Shown here in pieces: positions 27,801 to 40,062 of a stretch of DNA of 64,000 nt (positions are counted from its first letter, which is position 1; each line of letters begins with the position of its first letter). The DNA is from Datnioides undecimradiatus (Eukaryota > Chordata > Actinopteri > Lobotiformes > Datnioididae). The DNA lies in NCBI GenBank assembly GCA_008933995.1, contig WARS01000030.1:5037804-5101803 (forward strand), given 5' to 3'. A program made the translations under genes and the position numbers. The notes below the pieces were generated by a model, which saw only the letters and a program-made list of their open reading frames with translations, was not told the origin of the DNA and did not search any database.

Positions 27801-30800
27801 ATTTCTCCCAGGCTTGCAGTTGCAGGGTTCTATTGAAATTCAGCGTAGGTTAAAAGCAGTGAACTGGTGATTCAATGCACCAGCCCATTTTTTCTGTACC
27901 CCACTACTGTGCCTTTAATTAAGTACCTTTTTAACACAAGTACTTGAGCAAAATATCTTTGAAGTACCAGTACTTTTACTTGGGTATAATATTGTAGTAA
28001 TCTTTCCATCCCTTGGCAGTGGTAACCTCAGAAATAATGGCTTAGATCGGGCGAACATCACAACGGGAACCGGCTTAATGGAAACAGACAAGAGCTTTAT
28101 TTATGAAAGAGTGGGTGTGTGTATGTTTGTGTGTCTGGGAGAATGCGTGTGTGTGTGTGTGTGCGCATGGAACATATGAGTGTGTGTGTGTGTAGGTCGG
28201 AATCAGCTAACTGTGTTTCGACCACTAGTTTACTGTAATTGCACGTATTTAATACACAGCCAGACAAAGCGAAGCAGCCTTCAACCCCTGAACTAAAAAA
28301 CACAATTAAAACTCAACCCTTCTGTTGTGTTGCTAAGCCTCAGATTGCTCAACTGAAGACACACTTTCCAAATGTGGAGGGTTTCTTATTTTTAAACCTG
28401 TACTTTATCTGATTGAATTGAACCCATTTCTCTTTCGTGCTTCAAGGAAAGCGCGACAAACAAATAACACTTGTCTCTACAGCCCGTTTGGAGCTTCTTC
28501 GACTTTTGCAAAGGAAGTGACATACGCAAAATGACTTGTTTTCAATAATAAATGCTTGCGCATGCTAGTGTGTGTACATTCTGCGGTGGGGTGGCTAGTG
28601 TGAGGAAATGGACTGAGAGAGCAAAGTCTTTCTGTGTGAAACCATTGCTGCTGTTTCAGTCCCACTGTTGCACAGAATACATCATCCACAAGGCCAAACA
28701 TAGAAAAACGGATGGCCGAATTAATCACGTCCACTTGGATACACACCCGGGTCACTGGTGACGGAACCTTTGCCATTTTTCACGTCCACGATCCAGGTCG
28801 CTTCTTCTCCTCCTGGGCCATCCTTCACTTTAAAGGCAAACACTCCACCGATCTTCTTGACAAGCTGCTCTCCTTCCTGCGGGCAGTTGAAAAGGTACCC
28901 ATTAAGTTTCACAAAATAATCCCTGCCATATTAATGGCTGGAGGCAGGCGGCAGCTGCCCACACATTTCAGGTTTCACACTAACGCCATCCATTGTTATA
29001 CGAACAACCACACTTGGCTAATATAAACCCTGTCGTTTGGTCATTTAGGTCAGAATCAGTACAAAATGTTAAAACGGAGATTTGATTGTTTGGAATAGAT
29101 ACTTTAGTCTCAGTGCATTGTCGTTCAATGTTTACAGCATCATAATATATTAAATTATGTACACAATTAAAATATTTTCAATTAGGTCATTTAAATTGAA
29201 ACATGGAGTTCCCGAGCTCGCCTTGTAGAGACTTTTTTGATTCGTCTGACCGATCCCTACTCCTGTCCTCCGGTTAATGACTTTGTATCAGCTTGTTGAA
29301 ATAACAACTTATGGTCTGTCTAGCCATGCAGCTTATTGTTACAACCCTGTGACTTCACCTTTCCAGTGCTGGGCTAACGGCACCTCAGCTCTCTGTACGC
29401 TCTCCCTGTTGTGAATACCCGAGTGCACGCTGCCTTAACATAACCACACAAATTTGTACAACAATCTGTCAACGCGATCACCCACATTTTAGCTCATTTC
29501 AAAAACAATTCCCAGCAAGAGCTAAAAGAAAGTTCTAAAAATCGCGTCTGATCTCGAGAAATGACAAATGCTCGCAGCCGCCAAACTAAACTGAAGCTTC
29601 CTGCAGTTGCTCACAGCTATTCGACTCTAATAATCCACCCAAGTGCGGCACCATTACTGTTGAGTGCAGGGAGAGTGGGAGCCCACATGCAGGACTGAAA
29701 GGAACTCAAATCAATAAGAAACAGATGTACGCCACATATATAAATCCTGCAGCCCTGAGGACCCACACGTGTGATTACTGTAAAGTGACTCTCCTCTTTG
29801 CCACACGCTAGTTATGAATAACAGATCGATGATGCATCAAAGGCTCAAACTGTCAGTCGCTTAAAATGAAGTAGATGCTTTGTGACAAGGAATATACTCT
29901 AACACAGTCAGAGGGCCTTTTAATTACTGTTGTGTATATTTATGAAGGAGCACCCCGGAAAAACTCGCACTAAAGCCCACGAATTACAGATCCTGATGGT
30001 GTTTGGCGCATCAACGGACAATTACCATCTTCTGATACAATGTGCGTCCATTTGTCACAACGTCATCGTCCAATCACATACAACTAACACGTGCTATCAG
30101 TGTTGAACAAACAGCTTTTATGTTTTCCATTTGGAGCTGTAAGTCATTTCCAAAACGTGAAGTGTTCAACACCAACATTAGCAGGTGAACGCAGTTTTCT
30201 GTAAACACGGGTACACTCGCTAAAAAAGGCAGTTGACTCAGGAGACACGTTTGCCTTTGCCTCATGTACGGCATCACGACATCACAACCGTTAAAGAAGC
30301 GATACAGTAGAAAGCACTATGGCAACACCATACAGTGCAGGATCGAAGAGCAAAGACACCTGTTGCTCTCACAGACTGTTAAAAGCTTTAATGTACTTGC
30401 CTATTAAGCAGTTTATGAGTCAACGTCTGCATGCATCATAGCATGACAGCTCATTTACCTGGGTGTTGTGCGGGGTACGAAGGACTGTACCTTTTGTGTA
30501 AATAACAGGCACTTTTGACAAAGTGAGTCCTTGGTGGCTACGTGGGTCAGGATAACTGTATTTTTTAACTTCTATTTTCTATATGAACTCTATTTTCTTA
30601 AATGGCGAGATGGAAACTGAATGCCATATGGCCTTGCACTGCTGTGCAGCTTTTCCGATCCAACTAACACTGTGTGTTAAAGCATCTAAGCACCATAAAC
30701 TGTGCTTTGCCTTCAAGAAGGAAAAACGTTAAGGCACCTTTACTTTTCTTTGATTGACCCATCTATGAAATCCTCATGAACATCTGTAAGGGAGTCATGG

Positions 30801-33800
30801 CAACATGGGTGTAATAGTTCTCTGAGAGCGAGAAAAGGGAACAAAGGAAATCTAAGATACATCTAGCATCTAGGATGCAGATATACTGGTTCCATCAGAT
30901 CATTAGATAAAGGTGTGAGGGGGAGACTTTGGTTAATGTCAGTGTGCTGGTCTACCTTATGAAGCTTATTTTCAATCTCTTTGAAGACAGGGTAAGCTTT
31001 AAACCCCTCCGGACCGCTGCCTGAGCTGGTGGGAACGGCACTGACACGGGAACTGTGGGAAGCAGATAAAACATAGCACACAGTATGTGAAAAGTGAACT
31101 GGAGGTATCTTGTTTTAAAATCCAAACAAACAATGTTCACTATCTACTGCAGCAGCAACCGCCGCTGAAATAGTGAAGACACAATGTTCAACTGTGGGTC
31201 GGCATAAGACACATGGCAAAACAGGTACTCTAGAGAAACAAAGTTCTCCTCAGCACAAATGACGTCCTGTCAGACAAGCTGCTGAAGTGCTGCAACAGCT
31301 GATCATTTAAAAAATGTAACTGTCGGTCACTTGTTCCTCACCTGGCCTCCTGAGGGAATCCCATCCTGTAGAGAGTGACAACCACAGCTCCTCCCAAGCC
31401 AATGTTGTGCTGCAAGGCCACTTTTGCCCCTGGGACTTGCCTCCTGTCAGCCTGCCCCCGGAGCTGCCAGCACAACTCCGCACACTGGGCCAGACCTGAG
31501 AGAGCACAAGGGATGACAGAAAGAAAAGGTGCTGTGGCTCAAAGAGGGGACATGGTGTGAGGACCTGGAATTTATGACTGATTGAAGATGAAGAATCCAC
31601 CATCACACTCTAACTGAAGTCAGGTGCATTCAATAACAAGAGAGAAGTGAAGTTCAGGTGTCAACTCTTATTGGCGGCAGAAACGAGTTGTTAGCTCTGT
31701 GTTTGGTCTCCACCAACTCCTGAGAAACATCTCCAGGCCTTTATGCCGCTCATAGCTCCACTATGTTCACCATATGTTTGCCAACTGTCTCTGTCTGCTG
31801 CTTGGAGCGGAGCAGGCAGTGAACATCAGAGTTCTTGTTTCGAGTGGAAACAGATTAAAACGGTGAGAGAAACTGCTGAGTCAGGTGATAAATCTCATTT
31901 GATTAAGACGAAACTTTATTTTTTGACAGTGATGTGTGTGTGTGTGAGATTGTATGACCCTGAGAATGCCTTGTGTGCAGGTGATACTCAGTGGTCTTCT
32001 TTTAAAGCAGTCAGACAACAATAATGACTTTTTCACTGTTGAACCTTGACTAACTGATGTGTCGACTTTTGGGAACGTATTCATTCTCTTTCTTGTGAAT
32101 TGAAAGGTATTTGAAGTTCACCATGAAATTTTCAGTCGATTGTGTGAATATAGACCATTTACAGCTTCACATTAAACGCAGGCTTCAAAATTTTGTAATG
32201 AATATATTGTATCTATTTATGAATTTGTAGTATATTTACTGTAATTTTATGCTTTGGTTTTGCAAATGGAGAAATTCAGGAAATTCATGTATACAGGGCT
32301 TTTCAAAAAAGAGAAAAGAGACCAACAGTTGCATTTACAATTTAAGATTGTGGATCCTGAGTATGGCTCCAATCCCGTCATACGCCTCAGTCTCCAGGTG
32401 AAGATACTGAAGCATTCTGCAAGTGTTAAACACTACAGCCTCACTGAGCGGGGTGACAAGTTGACTCCTAATCTGACAACTTGCTCCCTAATCTCAACAG
32501 GGACAGCTTCTGCGCTAGCGTTATGGCTAAGTATTTCATCCCATCATCTTAATGAGCTTTTGCATTTCTCGATTATCCCAATAAGCTAGAGGACTTAAGG
32601 GTAAAGACCTCTTGATGGTGCGTCGTTCACATTCTGCAGCACTCTCCTAATCCTCTGCATTGGGGCTTGTTTGTGTAAGCAACATTTTTTTGTCTAAATT
32701 AAATAAATTAAAGATTTACAAGAGGGCCCCGCAGCTATTTATCAATAATATCTTCTCAGATACACACAATTTATTATTAATGAAAGTAAGAGTAACACAT
32801 GTTTTGTTTAAAGGGCAGGATCACAAGGAAGAGTAGGGGTGAAGTGTTAATTCACCACATATATGTTCAGGTCCCTGAACATGTAAAAATCACATCGAGC
32901 TGAGGAGGCTCACACTACCTTCTGCAAGGGGTGCCCGCGAGGGTCAGTCAATTAGCTGTCAGTATCTGTGCTCGCAGTGTTCCCGTGGCAAAAGGTCAGA
33001 GCTTTACAACAATGATTAGGAGCAACACCATGGATCAGATGGAGCTTAGCTGACTGGGGCACTTGCATACTAGGAGAGTGACCCAGGAGATGGGGGAAGA
33101 GTATTGATGGTGAGCAATGGATGAGACAGTGAGGTCTGAAGAAGGTGAGGTAGAGAGAGAGATGATAAATCAAGAGAAAGAACGCTGTGTGTCGAATGAC
33201 GAAAGACAGACATCACCTCTTTCACACCATTTTATCCCCTGGAAGTGTGCGAGTGTGCGTACGTGTGACTGTGCACACACAAACCTACTGACTCCACGGC
33301 GATAATAAATACAAACAACGGCTCGTGAGTGTATGAAAATAGTGGCTCTGACAAAATGAAGATGAGTCAGCTGCTCTATTTGCTCCACTCGTCCCTCAAC
33401 GGTTTAATATGTGCAGGGATTACAGGGGAGGCTTGCCAAAGCCTCAGGCAGCCGCCGTCACACATGCAGGCTTCAGCTCCGTCTTCCCCATTGACAATCC
33501 AGGTGGGTCATCACTATGAGACACGTGCCCCCTGGTGGCCACTGTGGAAGCTGCTTGTCAAAAGATGCACACCTTCGTGTTCATCAGCTGTGAAGGCTTT
33601 TTAGACCCGATCTGCACTTGTACTCCTCACCTTATGTACAGAATGTGGTTTCTAGTTCGGCGCATGACAGGTGGTTTTCATCAAGAGGAGAGAAATCAGA
33701 GGTTGGGCGTACCTGTAGCTCCCAGGGGATGTCCTTTAGAGATGAGACCACCGCTGGGGTTGACCACAAACTTGCCTCCATATGTGTTGTCCCCTCTGTC

Positions 33801-36800
33801 AATCAGCTCTCCTGCTTTACCTGCAGAGGTTGTGAAACACAGAAGAGGGTAACAACTGTACAGACTGTTAATAAATAAGAAATTAAAAGTTGTAGAAGAA
33901 GTAGTAACGGTAGTAAGTAGTGGTGGTAGTACTTGAAGTAGCAGTATGTGAGGAATTAACAATTCATGACAGTTCCTTCCTGACAGATTCAGCTGAGTTG
34001 CTGCTACAGCTTTGTTCTCTGTGCAGACGCTCTCTTCATGTGTCAGTGTGATCAAAGGTACATTGTCGTCGACCGGCCTTAAAACAGATATTTCACTGTA
34101 CATTTTTTCGTAGATGTCTTTTTTTTTTTTTTTTTTTTTTTTAGTGCTGCTGAATCCCTCCTGGGGAAAGCACTGTCAACTCCCACATGTAGTCCTGACA
34201 GCAGTCCTGCCCTGCCTGCATGGTTCAACAAGCGGCTCACGATGGTCATGCGGTCACTCTACGTTCTAGTTTAGAGAATATTCTGGATCGAAGATGAAAC
34301 TGACACAAGGGCAGGACTCTCTCAGTCCGGCCTTTGTGTTCATGTCAGTGTACCCATTAAAGTTGAAACTTTAGGTTCCTGTTGTAATCCTCTAATACTG
34401 TGGGGATGTCATACCCTCTTGACTTCCTAAAATTGTCTTTAATCATCAGAAACTAGCTGGAGGATAAATAAGGTTTTAACAGCTCCAGTCTTACCCTCCG
34501 GACACAGCCCCAGAGCCTCGTACGTGATGAGCTCATTGGCTGAGAAGCAGTCGTGCAGCTCGACCACATGGACGTCACTGGGCTCCAGACCCGCAGCTTC
34601 AAAACACCTTTTGGCAGCCAGACGGGACATGTCATATCCAACCTGAACAGACAGAAAACAATGACAAGACGTATGTTAGGATGTTTTTTATGTTCAGGAA
34701 CTAATTTAAGGAAATAAAGGTATTGCAGTAAACTCACAGTCGAGGAGGAGTAAAGCCACATCTGAGTGCTTTGTTGCAATGTGAGTCTTTAGTATTAGTA
34801 GTCGTATTTTTAACAGAACATACTGAAAAGAGTTGGCATCATTAAAACCATGCTGCATTTTTAGTTCATTAAATTCAAATATGTTGTTATTAGAAAGCAA
34901 ATGATGCACATTAATAATACCGCTCTGCTGCCAAGTCTCATTAAAGATCAGTTTGCCTCCAGCTGTTAATACCTGATTCTTCCAAATTGGACAAGAAGGC
35001 AGGGACAGGCTAGTGGATCCTAAACAGCTGAAAATGTGGTGGTTTGTCTTCACAGATGTGGTACGATCAACCCACTGTATACACATGGTACCCATTTTTT
35101 ATTGACAGAACGACCACTCTATTCTGACAAATGCTCTCTAAGCACCCGGAGATGATGCCAGCACTGCATGCTCGACTGATGTGTGGAGTGGAGCTGAGAT
35201 CTACTGAATATGAATTCAAGACTGATCCTCTCTCTCAAGACTTACTGTAACAAACTTTATAACCCACACTGAATATCAAGGACTTTAAATCAATTTGTGT
35301 ATATACACACATTACTTTTATACTGTATTTACAGTGCAGGTATAATTTTAGCAGCGTTGGATCAAAAACACTTTTTAACTCGACCTGCTTTTTAATCAAG
35401 AAAAACAGCCGGCGAGACAAACACGACGGGGAAAGGTCCAACTGTGTAACTTGAAAGTCATCAAACGTAAACTGGCCTCTTCTCTAAAGCTGAAAACTTG
35501 CTCATTAGCATCTCAAAATCCTCATAATCCAAATGCAGACTATGTTTCGTCAGATGTCTTACAGATACATTTTGTTCCTGCCACCATAATGATGAGTCTT
35601 GCAGGGTAGAGAAGGCTGTAGCAGATACCTGCTGAGTGGAGCCTCTGCTGTATTTCCTGCATGCCTTTGTTGTATTTCCACCAGGACATCCTGGTAGACA
35701 TGAAAAGGCTGGCTTCTCCAGGTCAGATTCATCTTAATGTAAGCTGCTTCAATCGCAAATCAAGTCCCCCTGAGCAGCTTTAATATACAGTTTGTATAGT
35801 TTCCTGTGGTTTAGTGTCCTTGATTTAAAGTTTCAAGAGACTTTTTAAACAGTTGGAGTATGTTATTCTGATCTTGTCTGTGGAATCAGTCGAACACATC
35901 ATTCAGCCTGTTTTTTTATTCTCACCATCTTAATGCAGCTATTTTCTTCAAATGTGGAGGGGAAGTCAGTCACCATCTCCTGGGCAACAATCTCCACTGC
36001 CTGTCTCTCCAGACCGTGCTCCCTGACGAAGTCCTCGCTGGCCAAAATGGCTGCTCCGGCACCGTCTGACGTAGGGCTGACAAGAGAAGAAGAGCAGGAC
36101 AGACTGAGCCAGTGGTCATCATCAGGAAAAGGAACTAGCTTCAACTTGTTAGCCTCAGGCCTGACGAAGCTAAAAATCAAGACTTATCTTCAGTTTATTT
36201 TCAAAAGGCGACGCTAACTGTAAATCAGCGAGGATCTTACCAGCACTGCAGCAGAGTCAGGAAGTCAAACACCTTCCTGGAGTTAATCACCTGCTCCAAA
36301 CTGTACTCATCCTGGAACTGGGAGTACCTGCATGAACGTAGATGCACATATTCCAGCAAAAAAAGGATCTTACTAACCCATAATCTGTTTATAGAGTCAA
36401 CTCACGGGTTGTTGGTGGAATGCTTGTGGTTTTTCCAGGCAATTTTGGCAAAGTGTTCCGGTTTTGTTCCTTGAAGAGATTTAAACATTGCAGATGAACA
36501 TTTGGTCTGTGTAAAAATGAGCAAACTCACTGTCCAGATGCAGCTTTTCACATTATTCACCACACACACCCTACCGTATTTCTCCATGTGCTCCTTGCCA
36601 GCGTTGCCGAACATCTGTGGTGCTGCCGGAGCTGCCACCATCCCGTAACGGTTAATCATCACCTCCATGTGCCTGTCCATGGGATTAGTCCTGTCCATAA
36701 ACTAGAAACAAAAAGAACATGTACTGCTATTTAGTTTATCAGCTTGTAAAAAAAAAAAAAAAAGACAATTTAAGCATAGGAGGTTACATTCTGGAAAATC

Positions 36801-38431
36801 TGCTACTGCACCTGTACAGTGATGTGATACGGTCATTTTATAATGTTTTGTTGATGATCAATGCAGATATATTTCTGTATTTGTTATGATTTTGATCACA
36901 AGAGAATATAAGAGACATTGATTCTGTCTGAAGGTCTATTACAGCTAAAGCAGTAAATGAGAACTACAAAGGGAGGCGGGGGTTTGTTTATTTCTGTATT
37001 TCATTAGCGCCACTGCTAACCAGTCGTGTCTGCCGTGATATGTTTTTAAGTGTTAATCAGCGAGGTGTGTCCTATTTTACGGGGGCAGAGGATGAGTGCG
37101 GACGATGGACTGCAAGATACTGTGTTTGTGTTATTTTGATCGCCTCCTCACCCAACATCCAGTTCAACAACGCACAACATACAGTTTGATACCTTTGAGG
37201 ACAAGGAGCCCCTCTCCATCTTCTCAAACCCGAGGGCGAGCACACAGTCGGCCAGACCTGCGAGAGCGAAACAGAGCAGTAAATTAAACAGCTTGATTTA
37301 AAGATAATAGATAACTTTGAGACAGAGGACTGATAACAACCTTTATATATTAGATCTTAGGGGATTCGTCCTCTTCAAGGTGCCCTGATCAACTCACCTC
37401 CCTGCACCATCTGCCGTGCCATGAAAAGAGCCGTGGAGCCTGTGGAGCAGTTGTTGTTCACATTGATGATGGGGATCCCAGTCAGGCCCAGGCTGTGGTA
37501 AATGGCCCTCTGCCCACATGTGGAGTCCCCTGACGGGATAAAGTCGGGGAGAAGACGTTATTCCTTATTAATTCACTTTGTCACTCAGGGTATTACAGTA
37601 GAAACGCGTAATGTTTCTTCGTGACCAAAAGCATTTTACTTCACAAAATGTATGTTCATGAATGACATTTACTCAGGAAGCATCATAACAGCACAGACAC
37701 TACTAACACTGGTAACATTCAATAATTCAGTGGATAACATACAAAACTCAACAATTTATTAGAGACTAACAACAAGTTCTTACCATAGACGTACCCTACA
37801 CAGGCTTGTTCAATGGCAGAATATGGGATTCCTGCATCAGCAAGAGCATTTTCACCTAAAATCGAATACAAAGTAATAAAACACTTTGTTCCACGTTAGA
37901 CAACGAGATCTATCTCACAACTGGTTAGATATGGTATCTTTTGAGGGACTGAACAACGTCCACATTCGGTGAAGATAAGCACCTGCTTCCTTTGCCATCT
38001 CAGGGTAATCTCGGGCTCCGGGCTTGTCAAACTGCAGCAACAATGCAGAAAAGACAGAAAGATGGTCAACGTGAGCATTCATATCTGTTATCATATCCTC
38101 AGGTTACTTTGTTTGGATTATTAAACTTTCAATTTATTGTCACTATAATCATTACATCATTACCGGTAACGGGTAGAAGCGCTCTAATCAAGCTGCCATT
38201 ATATAATAGCTATGATGAACTTGACTTGCACTTAAAAATGAGACAATTAGTACAGTGAAAAATAACACTGGGGAACAATTTGAAAAAAAAATTCTGCTGA
38301 GTTAGATTTTTGTGCTGATTAAAACTAAAATTGGCATGCTGATTCCAAAATTGCAGCCAGTTTTTTTCTAGCACGTCAAGTTTTTCCTCCACAGCTTACC
38401 CTCCAGATAAGCAAAATTCCACTGATTAGCT

Positions 38432-38464
<33 letters not shown>

Positions 38465-39956
38465 TACATATGATGGCTGACTATTGTTGGAGCATCAAAC
38501 GCGATAGTCCTCCAGTTGAACACTCCAGAAAGAGCTATAAACGTAAATTTTTACCTTAACTACTTGCACGCAATTATAATTACAGTAGCCATATCCTTTG
38601 TAAAAACATAATACTGTTAAACATTGCAGTCATGCCTGTTTCTTTCATATTTCATTGTATGTCAATATTTGAAAATTTTTATAAAACAAGCACATACCTG
38701 TTAAGTACAGTATTTTTCATGTGTTTTAAGAAAACAGGGATCCTATAGTTCAAAAACTTGACGTGATAGAGAAAAACTGAGATCAGTTTTGGATTCCACA
38801 CCCAAAAATGAGTTAAAAAACAGCTGTCAGACCTAACTCAACAAAAATTGTGTTCCCCAGTGTAGTCAGCTACTACTTTGATATTTTATTAATGGTCATT
38901 GAGTATTCTCTAATTCCATACTGTCAAAAAGTCATATATATATATATATATAAATGAATATCTTTGAGGTTTGTTTGACTGTTGTGATGCATTTTTCTGT
39001 TCATTTTATCTCAGAAAGGCAAGTTTATTTATTTGTACCAAAGTACACTTTAAAAATTTGATCAATATTTCATTTCAGGGTAGTTGGTAAATATTTCTTC
39101 TTCACACACGTTTTGTGTTCAAAAGAAAAGACAAAGAGACGTAAAGACGGATAAGTCTCAGCATCAGTTGCACTGAGTATTTTTGGTGGACAGCACTAAT
39201 ACAGTATGAACCTCATTCAGGCATAAAAATAAACAAGAGTAAGAAATATGAAAACAAATAAATATATTTCAAAGAAATATTGCTTTAATGTTATATTAAC
39301 TGCATAATATTCAGTCTAGTGCAGTGTGATAATGGCTTCACTGCATTGATTTCAGGTCATATAAAGCAAACAGGTGCAAGGGTTGTGTCACTGATGAACA
39401 GATGCATAGTTTTTCACAGGGCTTGAGGCAATATCAAGGCTCAACAGTTGTATAATATAAACAGCCTGCTGCTGTGATGACCCTTAGCACAGATCCCAGC
39501 TCTGTTGGACTTTAACTATGGACTCAAACTGTAGACATGAGATACAGAGCAGGAGTTGGTCCGACATTCAACCCGGGCCTGACTATAACCCTGAACACAT
39601 CTTTTTAAACTACAAATATGAACATAAACAGCTAATTTTGCGAACTTAGCAAGCTAATGTTAACAATGTGTGGTTTCAGCTGCTGGTATGAACAGTATGA
39701 GCACTTCTGAGCACCACTGCCCTGTGGATAACCGGAACATCTAAAAACCATTAAAACTGAAGTTTCCTAAGTGGGACATGGTTAACTCACTACACTCTGG
39801 AGTCAGTTAGCTAACTACGCTAGCTTCACTACTCTTGACGGTACATGAGGTCGTTCTTGTGGTCTGGCGGTGTGAGACAGTACAGGTGTGAAACAGTATT
39901 ACCTTTGTCATTCCCACACCGACGACAAACACCCTGTTCTTCTTTGCAGGAGCCAT
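24817..39956 (-). CDS. scp2: scp2, sterol carrier protein 2 / SCPx 3-ketoacyl-CoA thiolase
   Basis: Peroxisomal thiolase that cleaves branched-chain 3-ketoacyl-CoA in bile-acid side-chain and branched fatty acid oxidation, fused to a lipid-binding SCP2 domain. Sixteen exons in transcript order: 39903-39956, 37983-38031, 37784-37855, 37398-37529, 37193-37257, 36575-36701, 36406-36469, 36241-36327, 35926-36076, 34495-34642, 33713-33820, 31342-31495, 30956-31052, 28747-28876, 27149-27228, 24817-24912. They total 1614 nt, or 537 aa (human about 547). Thiolase landmarks: nucleophile Cys in [10 protein letters not shown] (about residue 86), [11 protein letters not shown], and [14 protein letters not shown] with the catalytic His. 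The SCP2 domain starts near residue 410 and the protein ends AKL, a type-1 peroxisomal targeting signal. Start ATG 39954-39956 gives [18 protein letters not shown]. All splice phases agree. Confidence 0.97.
24913..27148 (-). other. Last scp2 intron; no other gene seen
   Basis: A 2.2 kb intron before the final AKL-encoding exon. The overlapping + strand ORFs near 25035-25387 and 26230-26590 have no domain features. Nothing else recognised. Confidence 0.6.
27885..28195. repeat. Dispersed 'agtacttttactt' repeat and TG/CA microsatellite
   Basis: About 27885-28015 has 'aagtacttgagcaaaatat' and 'agtaccagtacttttacttg', a fragment of the same fish repeat as 58300-58715. About 28111-28194 is an interrupted TG tract. 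Both lie in scp2 intron 14. Confidence 0.6.
28877..30955 (-). other. scp2 intron; nothing recognised
   Basis: A 2.1 kb intron inside the SCP2-domain portion. No exon, RNA gene or repeat could be supported. Confidence 0.55.
31362..31364 (-). other. scp2: Conserved internal Met: probable start of short pre-SCP2 isoform
   Basis: Mammalian SCP2 has a second promoter giving pre-SCP2, which starts at a Met in the last thiolase-side exon. Here the same Met (MGFPQEA, residue 397) is kept in exon 31342-31495. Starting there gives 141 aa ending AKL, close to the 143 aa human pre-SCP2. Any second promoter would sit in the 2.2 kb intron 31496-33712; no clear TATA box was identified there. Confidence 0.6.
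31496..33712 (-). other. scp2 intron 11, expected place of the internal promoter
   Basis: A 2.2 kb intron directly upstream of the exon holding the pre-SCP2 start. Short + strand ORFs at 32254-32589 and 33329-33604 have no recognisable domain. I see no decisive core promoter motif. Confidence 0.5.
34119..34142. repeat. Poly-T tract in scp2 intron
   Basis: An uninterrupted run of about 24 T (poly-A on the scp2 sense strand), with no retroelement body recognised beside it. Confidence 0.9.
34643..35925 (-). other. scp2 intron; nothing recognised
   Basis: A 1.3 kb intron between the exon ending in IKM and the exon starting VGYDMS. ORFs at 34706-35095 are unremarkable. Confidence 0.55.
38265..38863. 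mobile_element. Non-autonomous foldback/MITE-like element with ~125 bp inverted arms
   Basis: The left end reads ACACTGGGGAACA and the right end TGTTCCCCAGTGT, perfect inverted termini of 13 bp. Pairing continues inwards with gaps: 'tgagttag' (left) with 'ctaactca' (right), 'gattccaaaattg' with 'cagttttggattcc', and 'cacgtcaagttttt' with 'aaaaacttgacgtg'. Arms span about 38265-38395 and 38745-38863. The core holds a (GTA)n tract and no ORF. The CACTG terminus resembles CACTA-type elements, but flanks (taa / tag) are not a clear target duplication, so class is uncertain. It lies in scp2 intron 1. Confidence 0.75.
38432..38463. repeat. (GTA)n microsatellite inside the foldback element
   Basis: About ten consecutive GTA/TAG units, located between the two inverted arms. 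Confidence 0.9.
38864..39902 (-). other. scp2 intron 1, promoter-proximal part; no gene seen
   Basis: Apart from the TA run, AT-rich unique sequence up to the first coding exon. No further exon needed: exon 1 joins exon 2 in phase. Confidence 0.55.
38934..38953. repeat. (TA)n microsatellite
   Basis: A run of TA dinucleotides about 70 bp beyond the foldback element in scp2 intron 1. Confidence 0.85.
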
Positions 39957-40054
39957 GGTCGCCTCTCTTCAGCAGACAGATGCAGGCAGGTCTGTGCGCA
40001 GCATACAGTAGAAGCAGCTACAAGGTGCAGCTAACCCCCGATGAACAAAGATCG

Positions 40055-40062
40055 TATATATA
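40055..40062 (-). promoter_or_regulatory. scp2: TATA-like element of scp2 promoter
   Basis: TATATATA about 100 bp upstream of the scp2 start codon. On the - strand it would place transcription start near 40025 and leave a 5' leader of about 70 nt. The motif is its own reverse complement, so orientation comes only from the gene. Confidence 0.5.

Noticed and set aside
28111..28194. Regularly spaced repeat suggestive of an array
   Set aside because: It is an interrupted TG microsatellite; there are no unique spacers and no CRISPR-type structure anywhere in the window.
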